Origin: PALSA-911 sp963743035
Lineage (GTDB): Bacteria; Pseudomonadota; Alphaproteobacteria; Acetobacterales; Acetobacteraceae
Direction of reading: 5' to 3'
DNA length: 64,000 nt
NCBI GenBank assembly: GCA_963743035.1
Contig: CAVUOB010000005.1
Span: 62,001-126,000, forward strand
Made by a program: the position numbers and the translations under genes. Shown piece after piece: positions 36,792 through 46,021 of this stretch (position 1 is the first letter of the stretch; every line of letters starts with the position of its first letter). Under the pieces are notes generated by a model. That model made no database searches. It was given only the letters and a program-made list of their open reading frames with translations, and was not told the origin of the DNA.

Positions 36792-37673
36792 TCAGCCGAA
36801 GAAATCCCGGAACCGTTCCAGCACCACCTCCGGGCGTTCCTCGGCGATGTAGTGGCCGGCGTCCACCGGCCAGCCGGTGACCTCGGCCGAGCAATATTGC
36901 CGCCAGATCGCCAGCGCGTCGTACCATTTGCCGATATTGCCCTTCGATCCCCATAGCACCAGCATCGGGCATTGCACCTTCCGCCCCGCGGCGCGGCTGG
37001 CGCGGTCGTGCTCCAGGTCGATGCTCACGGCGGCGCGGTAATCCTCGCACATGCCGGAGATCATCGCCGGCTGGTGGATATAGCTCCGGTACTCGGCCAA
37101 TGCTTCCAGTTGAAACAGATCGGGATCGCGCGGATGGCGGTTGGTGTGGGCGAGGAACCAGGCGTCCGGGGAGGCGTTGATCAGGTTCTCCGGGAACGGA
37201 TGCTTCTGGGCGAACCAGAACCAGTGATAGTAGCTGAGCGCGAAGCTCATGTCGGCGCGCTCGAAATGCTCGATCGTGGGCACGATGTCGAGCACGGCGA
37301 GTTTTTCCACCCGCTCCGGAAAATCGATCGCCAGGCGGTGCGCCACGCGGGCGCCGCGGTCGTGCGAGCCGAGCTTGAAGCGGGAAAAACCGAAATGCTG
37401 CATCACCGCGACCATGTCGCGCGCCATCTCCATTTTGGCGTAAGGCGCATGGTCGGCGCTCGGCGCCGGCTTGAAGGAGCCGCCATAGCCGCGCAGATCC
37501 GGGCAGATCACGGTGAAGCGCTGCGCCAGTTCCGGCGCCACCAGGTTCCACATCGCATGCGTCTGCGGATTGCCGTGCAACAGCAGCAAGGGCGGCCCGG
37601 AGCCGCCATGGCGCAGGCGGATGGACCCGCCCGGCGTCTGCACATGCGTCAGCGTGAAACCGTCAAAGAACAT
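36792..37673 (-). CDS. Haloacetate/fluoroacetate dehalogenase-like alpha/beta hydrolase
   Basis: 293-residue alpha/beta hydrolase whose nucleophile is an aspartate: D105 in GSHDRGAR, with R106 and R109 nearby. The halide-pocket-like pair H150-W151 occurs in YYHWFWFAQ, and the catalytic histidine in DAGHYIAEE. These are the hallmarks of the haloacetate (DehH1/FAcD) group. Function as a true defluorinase is not proven by sequence. It begins 2 bp after the stop of the GT-C gene on the same strand, so the two are transcribed together. Confidence 0.82.
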   Translation of the reverse strand: MFFDGFTLTHVQTPGGSIRLRHGGSGPPLLLLHGNPQTHAMWNLVAPELAQRFTVICPDLRGYGGSFKPAPSADHAPYAKMEMARDMVAVMQHFGFSRFKLGSHDRGARVAHRLAIDFPERVEKLAVLDIVPTIEHFERADMSFALSYYHWFWFAQKHPFPENLINASPDAWFLAHTNRHPRDPDLFQLEALAEYRSYIHQPAMISGMCEDYRAAVSIDLEHDRASRAAGRKVQCPMLVLWGSKGNIGKWYDALAIWRQYCSAEVTGWPVDAGHYIAEERPEVVLERFRDFFG

Positions 37674-37675
37674 TG

Positions 37676-39250
37676 CTAATCCTCCCCGCAGATCCGGTCG
37701 TACGCGACGACATTGAAGCCGGACGCCGCCCAGCGCCAGCAGGGCTGTTGGACGAACGCCGCCTGCATGGCCTGCACCGTGGCGCGGCTCGCTTCGTCCT
37801 GGCCGAGCAACGCCAGCACCACCCGGCGATAGGCGCCGGCGCGGATGCGGGTGTGGCTGGCGGTGTCGTCGCGGCCGACCACCAGCATGGGCAGCCAGGC
37901 CGGCGCCTCCGACGCGAAGGCGCCGACGATGCCGACGCCGTCATTGCCGTGCGGCACCAGCACCACGCCCTTCGGCCAGGCCGCGGCAGCGGCGGCTTCG
38001 GCCGTGGCGCGGGCCGGCTGCATGGTCTCGGCGCGGGTAAACAGGCCGGCGAGCGACGCCGCCTGGATCGCCAGGACAGTGCCGCCGATGACGCAGGCCA
38101 TGCCTCGCGGCAGGGTCGCCAGGCTGCCGGCCAGCAGCAGAGCGGCGAAGGGAACGGCGAAGGCGAGGTAGCGCAGCTCGATCGGCGTGGCGTCGAACAG
38201 GAGGCCGAGCAGGATCAGCCCCAGCGGCGGCGCCAGCGCCGCCATGGCCAGCAGCCCGCGCGCGCCCGGCCGCGCCAGGCCGCGCCAGCGCCAGAGGACC
38301 AGCCCCGACAGCGCCGCCAGCAGACCGCCGAGCGCGCCGCTGGCGAGCAGCCGCGCGGTGCCGTCGACATAGAGCGGCAGGCCGCCGAACATCGCGCCGG
38401 CGCCGAAACGGGCCAGCAGGGCGATGCTGTGAAGCAGGTCGAAGGGCGGGAACTGCCCGGGCCGGCTGTCGCGCTGGGCCAGGAAAAAGAACAGGTCGGC
38501 GGGCAGGAAGGCGGCGAAGCCAAGGCCGGCGAGCAGCCAGAGGCGCGGTGCGCGCGGGCATCGCAGCAGCAGCCAGAGAAGGGAAGCGGCAGCGACGAAG
38601 GCGGCCAGGTAATTCGTCAGGGTTGCCGCCCCCAGCGCCAGCCCGCCGGCGAGGGCGGGGGTGCGCAGGCCCCAGCGCTCGGCATGCAGCAGCAGCGCCA
38701 CGCCGGCCAGGCTGAGGAACTGCGCCAGGGCGAAGCCCCGGGCGATGCCGGCGGTGTAGGCGAAGCCGTAGCAGCCCAGCGTGAAGGCCATCGCCCAGGC
38801 TGGCGGGATGCGTGCGGAGCGGGCGATCCAAGCAACCATGGCCAGCGCGCCCAGGCCGAACAGCACGGACAGCAACCGCAGCCGCGCCAGGCCGGGGCCC
38901 AGCAGGTCATGCCAGGCCAGGGCCGCCCAGAAATACAGCGGCGGATGCACGTCGGTGTGCCGCAGGTCGCGCGCGAGTTGCGCGGCGCCGGCCTCGCCGG
39001 CCTGGATCCGGTGCACGCCGGCGGCGGTGAAGGCGGCATCCGGCCAGGCCGGGCGCGGCGTGCCGGCCACCAGCAGCAGGGTGTACTGCTCGTCGTATTC
39101 CGCACCGCGCTGGGCCACCGTGCCGAGCAGCAGCACCGCCGCCAGGGCGAAGACGGCCAGGCTGGACAGCGGCATGGAGAGGCGGCGCGCGCCCATGCCG
39201 CGGCTAAAGCGGGTTGGGGCGGCGGACCGCGGGTTTTGGTTGTTTTGCAA
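37676..39250 (-). CDS. GT-C fold membrane glycosyltransferase (GT39/ArnT-like)
   Basis: 524-residue polytopic protein with about 10 hydrophobic segments. An acidic catalytic-type pair appears in the first periplasmic loop (AEYDEQYTLL), followed by RHTDVHPPLYFW, the pattern of polyprenyl-phosphate-sugar dependent glycosyltransferases such as ArnT and protein O-mannosyltransferases. Start could be TTG 39250 or ATG 39196. It is divergent by 52 AT-rich bp from a GT2 enzyme of the kind that makes the lipid-linked sugar donor, so the two probably form one glycosylation route. Confidence 0.82.
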   Translation of the reverse strand: MQNNQNPRSAAPTRFSRGMGARRLSMPLSSLAVFALAAVLLLGTVAQRGAEYDEQYTLLLVAGTPRPAWPDAAFTAAGVHRIQAGEAGAAQLARDLRHTDVHPPLYFWAALAWHDLLGPGLARLRLLSVLFGLGALAMVAWIARSARIPPAWAMAFTLGCYGFAYTAGIARGFALAQFLSLAGVALLLHAERWGLRTPALAGGLALGAATLTNYLAAFVAAASLLWLLLRCPRAPRLWLLAGLGFAAFLPADLFFFLAQRDSRPGQFPPFDLLHSIALLARFGAGAMFGGLPLYVDGTARLLASGALGGLLAALSGLVLWRWRGLARPGARGLLAMAALAPPLGLILLGLLFDATPIELRYLAFAVPFAALLLAGSLATLPRGMACVIGGTVLAIQAASLAGLFTRAETMQPARATAEAAAAAAWPKGVVLVPHGNDGVGIVGAFASEAPAWLPMLVVGRDDTASHTRIRAGAYRRVVLALLGQDEASRATVQAMQAAFVQQPCWRWAASGFNVVAYDRICGED

Positions 39251-39302
39251 TCATAGGTAGATTTATAATCCTTTAAAAGACAACCGGAAGAGGCAGCCAG
39301 CC

Positions 39303-40340
39303 ATGTTGGAATTTAGCCCGGCCGATCCGTTCCGCGATAGTATCGCTGCCTCCGCACCCGTGTTCTCCGTTGTCGTCCCGGTGTTCAACGAAGCCGCCGG
39401 GCTCGCCGCGTTCCACGCGCGACTGGCGACGGTGATGGATGGGCTGGACGGTCCGGAAGTTGCGCGGAAAGCGGAGAGTTGGGAGGTTGTCTATGTCAAC
39501 GACGGCAGCCAGGACCCCTCGCTGGCGGTCATGCAGGCACTGCGTGCGCGGGATCCCAGGCTGGCGATCGTCAATCTCTCGCGCAATTTCGGCAAGGAGG
39601 TCGCCACCACGGCCGGACTCGACCACGCCAGGGGCGCTGCGGTGATCGTCATCGACGCCGACCTGCAGGACCCGCCGGAAGTGATCGCCGAGCTGGTCGC
39701 GGCCTGGCGGGAGGGTGTGGACATCGTCTATGCCGAACGCCGCGCCCGCGCCGGGGAGGGTTGGCTGAAGCGCGCGACCGCCGGCGGCTTCTACCGGTTG
39801 ATGCAGCATGTCGGCCGGGTGCGGCTGCCCCGCAACACCGGCGATTTCCGGCTGATGAGCCGGCGCGTGGTGGATGCGGTGCTGCAGATGCGCGAACAGC
39901 ACCGGTTCATGAAGGGCCTGTTCGCCTGGGTCGGTTTTCCCAGCCGCGCCGTGCTCTACGACCGGGCGCCGCGTCATGCCGGCGACAGCAAATATTCGTA
40001 TTGGAAACTTTGGAACCTGGCGCTGGAGGGGATCACCGGCTTCACCGTCATGCCGCTGCGGGTGGCGACCTATCTCGGCTTCGGCGTGGCGGCCTGCGCC
40101 GTGCTGTATGCCGGCAAGGTGGTGGTGAAGACGCTGTTCCTGGGCGATCCCGTGGCCGGCTATCCCAGCCTGATGACGGTGACGCTGTTCCTGGGCGGCG
40201 TGCAGCTGATGACGCTCGGCGTCATCGGCGAATATCTCGGCCGCGTGTTCAACGAGACCAAGGGGCGCCCGCTCTATCTGGTCGAGCGCTTCGTGCCGAG
40301 CGAGGTGCCGGCGCCGCAGCGGAACGAAGTGCCGGCGTGA
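39303..40340 (+). CDS. Family 2 glycosyltransferase, polyprenyl-phosphate sugar synthase (DPM1/GtrB-like)
   Basis: 345-residue enzyme with a cytoplasmic GT-A domain (VVPVFNEAAG, the DxD-type VIDADLQDPPE, and the RxxQ-region HRFMKGLFAW) and two C-terminal membrane helices (about residues 235-320). This is the layout of GtrB and ArnC, which move a sugar from UDP or GDP onto undecaprenyl phosphate. It is divergent from the GT-C gene, which would use such a donor, and overlaps the GH5-like gene by 4 bp (GTGA). Confidence 0.9.
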   Translation: MLEFSPADPFRDSIAASAPVFSVVVPVFNEAAGLAAFHARLATVMDGLDGPEVARKAESWEVVYVNDGSQDPSLAVMQALRARDPRLAIVNLSRNFGKEVATTAGLDHARGAAVIVIDADLQDPPEVIAELVAAWREGVDIVYAERRARAGEGWLKRATAGGFYRLMQHVGRVRLPRNTGDFRLMSRRVVDAVLQMREQHRFMKGLFAWVGFPSRAVLYDRAPRHAGDSKYSYWKLWNLALEGITGFTVMPLRVATYLGFGVAACAVLYAGKVVVKTLFLGDPVAGYPSLMTVTLFLGGVQLMTLGVIGEYLGRVFNETKGRPLYLVERFVPSEVPAPQRNEVPA

Positions 40341-41428
40341 CGCTGCGCTGGCTGCTGCTGGCGCTGATGCTGGCGGCGAGCGGACCAATGCAGGCCACAC
40401 CGCCGCCGGAACGGCTGGAAGTGCTGCGGCGCGGGGTGAACCTGACCAACTGGTTCCGCTATCCCGCCAGCCTCGATCCGGCCAGGCTGCGGGGCTATCT
40501 TTCCGACGCGGCGATGCGCGACCTGCGCGCGGCGGGCTTCGGCTTCGTGCGGCTCGCGGTGCAGCCGGAAATCCTGATGACCGGCGGACGGCCGGACAGA
40601 TCGCGGCTGGGCCTGTTGCTGGAAGCAATCCGCCGGCTGCAGCGCCAGGGCCTGGGCGTGGTGATCGCACCGCATCCCGCCACCTGGCGGCTGGAGCGCA
40701 ACCCTGCGGACCTGACCGGCTTCTGGCGCGCTTTCGCCCCGGCGCTGGCCGGGTCCGATCCCCGGCTGACCTTTCCGGAAGTGCTGAACGAGCCAGTCTT
40801 CGCACAGGATGCCCCTGGCTGGGCGGCGCTGCAGGCCGCTGCCCTGGCCGAGATCCGCGCGGCGCTGCCGGATCACACCGTGATCCTCGCCGGGCAGGAT
40901 TGGGGTAGCCTGCAGGGCCTGCTGGCGCTGCAACCGAGCACGGATGCCAACACCGTCTACAGCCTGCATGTCTACGACCCCGCTGAACTGACCTCGCTCG
41001 CCGCCTATCGGCCCGGGCTGGACCGGGAGGCCCTCGCCAGGCTGCCCTTTCCCATGAGCCCGGCCGCCTGCGCCCCCGCCGCCGGCATGGCGGACCCGGC
41101 GACGGCGGGGTTGATCCGTTTCGTCTGCGCGGATGGCTGGAACGGCGACCGGCTGCGGCAGATATTCGCCAGCGCCGGCGCCTGGGCGCGGCGGCACCAT
41201 GCGGCGCTGCTGCTCGGTGAGTTCGGCGCCACCAGCCGGCTGAACGCCCCCGCCCGGCTGGCCTGGCTGGCAGCCATGCGCGAGGCCGCCGAGCAGGAAG
41301 GCATCGGCTGGGCGCTATGGGGCTATGACGACGGCATGGGCCTCGACGTGCCCCGCCCGCCGCCGGCGCGGCCGGTATTGAATGCGGAGCTGCTTCGGGC
41401 CCTCGGCCTCGAGCATGATCGCCGCTAA
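40337..41428 (+). CDS. Exported GH5-like glycoside hydrolase
   Basis: 363-residue protein with a signal peptide (about residues 1-21, ending near PMQATP) and a TIM-barrel glycosidase core. RRGVNLTNWF opens the barrel as in cellulase-family GH5 proteins; the two candidate glutamates are in PEVLNEPVF (acid/base) and LLGEFGAT (nucleophile). The GTG start overlaps the GT2 stop (GTGA), so it is translationally coupled to glycan synthesis. It may trim or transglycosylate the product rather than feed on cellulose. Confidence 0.82.
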   Translation: MTLRWLLLALMLAASGPMQATPPPERLEVLRRGVNLTNWFRYPASLDPARLRGYLSDAAMRDLRAAGFGFVRLAVQPEILMTGGRPDRSRLGLLLEAIRRLQRQGLGVVIAPHPATWRLERNPADLTGFWRAFAPALAGSDPRLTFPEVLNEPVFAQDAPGWAALQAAALAEIRAALPDHTVILAGQDWGSLQGLLALQPSTDANTVYSLHVYDPAELTSLAAYRPGLDREALARLPFPMSPAACAPAAGMADPATAGLIRFVCADGWNGDRLRQIFASAGAWARRHHAALLLGEFGATSRLNAPARLAWLAAMREAAEQEGIGWALWGYDDGMGLDVPRPPPARPVLNAELLRALGLEHDRR

Positions 41429-41436
41429 GGCCGGCG

Positions 41437-42609
41437 CTACGAGCCGTGCCGCATCACCGCCAGCACGATCTCCGCAGCGATCAGCACCGTGATCAGCAGC
41501 TCCATCAATTCCGCCCGGCGCGACGAGGCCTCGTCGTACAGCGCGGTGTAGGTGTCGCGGATGATCGACAGCTTGCGCTCCACCGCGGCGCTGACCAGCC
41601 GCACCCGGAACAGCTCGAGTGCCGCGGAATAGATCCGGGCCAGATACACGTCCTCGGTCACCTGCAGCGCGTTGTCGGCCTTTTCGGTCAGCTCCGTGAC
41701 CTCGGCCACCAGCGTATAGAGCCGGCGCGCAAGGTCGGCGAAGCGCTTGGCGGCGAACAGGGAGCTGGTGCGCCGTGCGGTCTGCACCAGGTCGTACATG
41801 CGCGGCAGTTCGCCATCCAGCAGCTCGTCGTAATAGCGCATCTCCAGCAGCTGGGCGTTCGCCACCTCGATCACGTCCATCACGTCGGAATCGCCGCGCG
41901 GCTCGTAGATGAAGGCGCGGTCCCAGGTCAGCACCACCAGGTCGTCGGTGTAGTAGGAGAAACGCTGGCGCATCAGATCGGCGCGGGCGCCGTCCGACAG
42001 CGTGCGGGTCTCGCCCGAGAGCAGCGGGGCGAGGTCGATCTTCTGCTGCAGCTCCGCCGCCGTGGGGTTGCCCGGAAAGGCGGTGACGACACCGACCAGG
42101 TAGTCCTCGTCCAGCGAGGAGGCCGCCGGCGGCGAGGCTTCCGGCCGCTCCAGCGCATCCGCCAGCACGGTGCGGACCTGGCCCAGCAGCGTGTCCCAGA
42201 TCCGGGTGGGCGTGCCGGACCCGACCACGGTGTCCAGCGTGTTCAGCCGGGCGACGAACGCGCTCCATGGCAGGTTGGCGACCGGCAGCCGCAGCGCGAA
42301 CGACACCACGCCGAAATCGTACAGCCGGGCGGTCGCCACGGCCTCGACCACGGTGCCGTCTAGGTCGAGCGGCACCGGATCGAATGTCAGCAGCACCGGC
42401 GGCACGCCGAAGGCGACGGCCTTGGGCGGCGTGGCGGACAGCCGCGAACGGCTGGCGACGCGCGAGTGGCCAGCATGGGCGGAGACTGCCCAAAGCGCCT
42501 CGGCGCGGGCGAGATCGACGGCATAGGCGATATCGTACAGGCGAAATGCGATGATCGCGCCGGCGGCGACCTCCGGGGCGGTTTCGACCCCGTTAGAAAA
42601 TGCGCTCAT
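41437..42609 (-). CDS. RMD1/YagE (DUF155) family membrane-anchored protein
   Basis: 390-residue protein of the RMD1/RMND1 family: a soluble region with RLYDFGVVSFALRLP near residue 100, the family core YYTDDLVVLTWDRAFIYEP, a long helical region likely to be a coiled coil (about 250-360), and a single C-terminal membrane segment LLITVLIAAEIVLAV. Mitochondrial relatives act in translation support or sporulation; bacterial members are uncharacterised. Its ATG overlaps the TGA of the small gene upstream. Confidence 0.85.
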   Translation of the reverse strand: MSAFSNGVETAPEVAAGAIIAFRLYDIAYAVDLARAEALWAVSAHAGHSRVASRSRLSATPPKAVAFGVPPVLLTFDPVPLDLDGTVVEAVATARLYDFGVVSFALRLPVANLPWSAFVARLNTLDTVVGSGTPTRIWDTLLGQVRTVLADALERPEASPPAASSLDEDYLVGVVTAFPGNPTAAELQQKIDLAPLLSGETRTLSDGARADLMRQRFSYYTDDLVVLTWDRAFIYEPRGDSDVMDVIEVANAQLLEMRYYDELLDGELPRMYDLVQTARRTSSLFAAKRFADLARRLYTLVAEVTELTEKADNALQVTEDVYLARIYSAALELFRVRLVSAAVERKLSIIRDTYTALYDEASSRRAELMELLITVLIAAEIVLAVMRHGS

Positions 42610-42923
42610 GGCGGCGGCAGGCTGTCTCCCGGCTTGTCGCCAAGCTGGCTGGCCAGAAAACGCTGTGCGACGTCAGGGTCGATCAAGGCGTGAACATCGA
42701 AGCGCGCCGGGATGATGTCGGCCCATTCGTTGAGGAGGCGGTGCAGCGTCTCGTTGCTGTCGACGTCGAACAGCACCACCGCGCCGCGGCCGACCTTGGC
42801 GTGCACCGATTTCACCTGGCCCCGGGCGATCAGCGGGTCGATCCACCGCCAGTAGTGCTGCCGCTGCGCGGCGATGGCCCCCGGCGGTTCCGGCCGCGGC
42901 TCACTGATGACCAGAAACAGCAT
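42606..42923 (-). CDS. Small dimeric alpha-beta barrel protein (muconolactone isomerase/DUF3303-like)
   Basis: 105-residue protein with a predicted beta-alpha-beta ferredoxin-like fold (MLFLVISEPRPE start, GRGAVVLFDVDSNETLHRLL centre, FDVHALIDPD end). Resembles DUF3303 and muconolactone isomerase-type small barrels. No catalytic residues identified. ATGA overlap couples it to the RMD1-family gene. Function unknown. Confidence 0.7.
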   Translation of the reverse strand: MLFLVISEPRPEPPGAIAAQRQHYWRWIDPLIARGQVKSVHAKVGRGAVVLFDVDSNETLHRLLNEWADIIPARFDVHALIDPDVAQRFLASQLGDKPGDSLPPP

Positions 42924-43011
42924 GGGGCTCTCCGTCTTGAATACCGGATCATGCGCCTGCCCCGGCGCGTTGCGCCAGAGGGGGATCAGGGGCGCCGCGG
43001 GTGGTGCGGCG

Positions 43012-44545
43012 TCAGGTGCCGCAGAAGGTCTGGAGCACGCGCTGCTCCGGCACGGGCGGCGCGGCGTAGGGTTCCAGGCCCGGCCTGTCGTCGTAGGGGC
43101 GCGACAGCACCGCCAGCAATGCCTCGAACGGGCCGAAATCCTGACGCCTGGTGGCCGCCTCCAGCGCGGCCTCCACCAGATGGTTGCGCGGGATGAAGGC
43201 CGGATTCACCGACCGCATGGCGGCCGCGCGCGCGGCCGGTGCTGCGGGGTCCTTGGCAAGGCGCTGGCGCCAGCGACCGGCCCAGGCATCATAGGCGGCG
43301 GGATCGGCGAATAGCGCGCGCACCGCCGGATCGCCCTCCGGCCCCGCCGCCGCGTCGCACAGCAGGCGGAATGTGAGCGTGAAATCCGCGCCATTCTCCG
43401 CCATGCGCCGCAGCAGGTCCTGGGACAGCGCGACATCGTCCTCCTGCTCCGTCGAGAGATAGGCCGGGGAGAGGCCGATCTTGCGCCTGAGGCCGCCGAA
43501 ATAGGCCGCCTCGAAGATATCGCCAAAGCCCGCCAAAGCTGCCTGCGCCGAAGCCAACGCGGCGTCCTCGTCCCCGGCCAGCAGCGGCAGCAATGTCTCG
43601 GCCAGCCGCGCCAGGTTCCACAGCGCAATGCGCGGCTGGTTGGCATAGGCATAGCGGCCCGCATGGTCGATCGAGCTGAATACCTTCGACGGATCGTACT
43701 CATCCAGGAAGGCGCAGGGTCCGTAATCGATCGTCTCGCCGGCGATCGAGGTGTTGTCGGTGTTCATCACGCCATGGATGAAGCCGATCAGCAGCCAGCG
43801 CGCCATCAGCTCCGCCTGCCGCGCCACCACCCCCTCCAGCAGCGCGCGGTACGGGTTCTCTGCCGCCGCAGCCGGCTGGTAGTGCCGCGCGATCGCATGC
43901 CCGGCCAGCAGCCGCACCGCTTCGGTATCGCCGCGCGCGGCGAAAAACTGGAAGGTGCCGACACGGATATGGCTCGCGGCCACGCGCGTCAGCACGGCGC
44001 CGGGCTGCATCGTTTCCCGGTAGACGGGCTCTCCGGTCGCAACCGCGGCCAGCGCCCGCGTAGTCGGCACGCCCAGCGCCGCCATGGCCTCGCTGACGAT
44101 GTATTCGCGCAGCACCGGGCCCAGCGCCGCCCGGCCGTCGCCATTGCGGGAGAACGGGGTCCGGCCGGAGCCCTTGAGCTGAATGTCGCGCATTCCCGCC
44201 GTCTTGCGCGACAAGCTGGCCGAGCAGGATGGCGCGCCCATCGCCGAGTTGCGGCACGAAATGGCCGAACTGGTGCCCGGCATAGGCGAGCGCGATCGGC
44301 GCCGCGCCCTCCGGCACCTGGTTGCCGGCCAGCACCTCGACCCCCGCCGGGCTGGTCAGCGCCACGGGGTCGAGCCCGAGCTTTTCCGCCAGTTCGGCGT
44401 TCACCCGCACCAGCCGGGGTGCCGCCACCGGCGTCGGATCGAGCCGCGCATAGAAGCGCTCCGGCAGACGCGCGTAGGTATTGTCGAAAGCAAAGCCGAC
44501 CGGCATCCGGCGGGTGGGTTGCCCGGGATCCTCGGCGGCGGTCAC
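43012..44545 (-). pseudogene. selO: SelO/YdiU protein AMPylase, apparent frameshift
   Basis: SelO is a pseudokinase-fold enzyme that transfers AMP to redox proteins. The N-terminal part (from GTG 44545 or ATG 44506, MPVGFAFDNTYARLPERFYA to GDGRAILLGQL) and the C-terminal part (from MRDIQLKGSGRTPFSR on) are in different frames; one extra A near 44194 accounts for it. Everything else is conserved, including the lysine of QLKGSG, HGVMNTDN and the DYGPCAFLDEY metal site. Either a recent mutation or a sequence error. The GTG at 44545 overlaps the ugpB stop (GTGA), suggesting coupling if that start is used. Confidence 0.85.
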
Positions 44546-45897
44546 GACTTCACGGATTTCTGGAACTCCCGCAGCACCTTGTTGCCGCGCGTGACCGCGG
44601 CATCGAGCGCCTGCTTGGCGTTCTGCTGGCCTTGCAGCGCCTTTTCCAGCTCCTCGTCGATGATGCTGCGCAGTTCCAGCATCCTGCCGAGGCGGATGCC
44701 CTTGGAATTCGCGGTCACCTGGCCACGGGTGAGCTGCTGGAATGGCAGGTCGGTGCCGGGGTTCTTGTCGTAGTAGCCCTGCTGGCGGGTCAGGTCGTAG
44801 CCGGCCATGGTCACCGGCACGTAGCCGGTCTGCTGGTGCCAGCGGGCGTCGTTGTCCGGCAGGCCGATGAATTTCAGGAACTCCGCCGCGCCCTTGTATT
44901 CGTCGGTCGTGCGCCCCGGCGCGGTCATCGTCCACAGGCTGGCGCCGCCGATGATGGAGTTGATCGGCTTGGCGATGATCTCGGGGTCATAGGGCAGGAA
45001 CGCCGGCGCCCATTTGAACTTGGCGGTGCGGTTGATCAGGCCGCGGGCACCGGAGGAGTTGAAGGCGATCGCGGTCTCGCCGGCGGGGAACAGCGAATCC
45101 GCCGCCCCGTCGCGGCCGCCATATTTGAACAGGCCTTCCTTGGCCATGTCGAGCACGCGCTGGATCGCCTTGACCTGGCCCGGACCGTTCACCCGCAGCT
45201 CGGCGTCCAGCCCCTCGAACCCGTTCGCCTTTGTTGCGTAGGGCAGATTGTGGATGGCGCTGAACTGCTCGAGCAGGATCCAACTCGGCCAGGACGTGGT
45301 CAGCGGCGCCCAGGTCGCGGAGGATCCGGCGACCTTGGCCTTCAGCGTGCGGCAGGTCTCCACCAGCTCCTGCCAGGTGGATGGCGGCTTTTCCGGGTCC
45401 AGGCCGGCCTTCTCGAACGCGTCCTTGCTGTACCACATCACCGCGGTGGAGGAGTTGAACGGCATGGACGCCAGCCTGCCGTCCGGCAGGCTGTAATAGC
45501 CGCGGATCGCCGGCACGTACTGCGCCGGGTCGATCGCGGCGCCGGTTTCCTTGATCAGCTCCCAGGTCTGCATCACCGCCTTGCCGGCAGCCAGCATGGA
45601 GGCGGTGCCGACCTCGAAGATCTGCACCAGATGCGGCGCCTGGCCAGCCCGGAAGGCGGCGATGGCGGCGGTCAGCGTCTCCGGGTAGGAGCCCTTGAAG
45701 ACGGCAGTGACCTCCGCCGATTTCTGGCTGATGTTGAAGCCGTTCACCAGCAGGTTCAGCGTCTCCCCCAGCGGGCCGGTCATCGCGTGCCAGAACACGA
45801 TCTTGCTGCGTCCGGACTGGGCCCGGGCCGGACGGGTCACGCCGACCGGCGCGGCGGCGAGTGCGGCAGTGGCGGCGAGCAGGGTGCGACGCTTCAT
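44542..45897 (-). CDS. ugpB: Glycerol-3-phosphate-type ABC substrate-binding protein UgpB
   Basis: 451-residue periplasmic binding protein matching UgpB along its length: a signal peptide ending near PARAQS, FWHAMTGPLGE, FRAGQAPHLVQIFEVGTA, QPFNSST-type (PFNSSTAVMWYS), NSIIGGASLW, HQQTGYVPVT and LRSIIDEELE. UgpB binds sn-glycerol-3-phosphate and its diesters. The permease genes ugpA and ugpE and the ATPase ugpC are absent nearby; instead selO follows. Ligand is inferred from overall likeness. SD-like GGAAG before ATG 45897. Confidence 0.93.
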   Translation of the reverse strand: MKRRTLLAATAALAAAPVGVTRPARAQSGRSKIVFWHAMTGPLGETLNLLVNGFNISQKSAEVTAVFKGSYPETLTAAIAAFRAGQAPHLVQIFEVGTASMLAAGKAVMQTWELIKETGAAIDPAQYVPAIRGYYSLPDGRLASMPFNSSTAVMWYSKDAFEKAGLDPEKPPSTWQELVETCRTLKAKVAGSSATWAPLTTSWPSWILLEQFSAIHNLPYATKANGFEGLDAELRVNGPGQVKAIQRVLDMAKEGLFKYGGRDGAADSLFPAGETAIAFNSSGARGLINRTAKFKWAPAFLPYDPEIIAKPINSIIGGASLWTMTAPGRTTDEYKGAAEFLKFIGLPDNDARWHQQTGYVPVTMAGYDLTRQQGYYDKNPGTDLPFQQLTRGQVTANSKGIRLGRMLELRSIIDEELEKALQGQQNAKQALDAAVTRGNKVLREFQKSVKS

Positions 45898-46021
45898 CTT
45901 CCGTTTTTCCTATCCAGTCCAATGGTCGATCTGTTCTGGCACGGGTTGCCGTAGCGGGTATGTGTTACCGAGCCATGGCAAAACCATGGCAGTTCCGGGA
46001 AGCCATGCATCGGCGAACGGA

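Noticed and set aside
37673..39256. A 527-codon plus-strand open frame opposite the GT-C gene
   Set aside because: Low-complexity Gln/Gly/Ala sequence with no domains; the minus-strand frame has helices and catalytic motifs.
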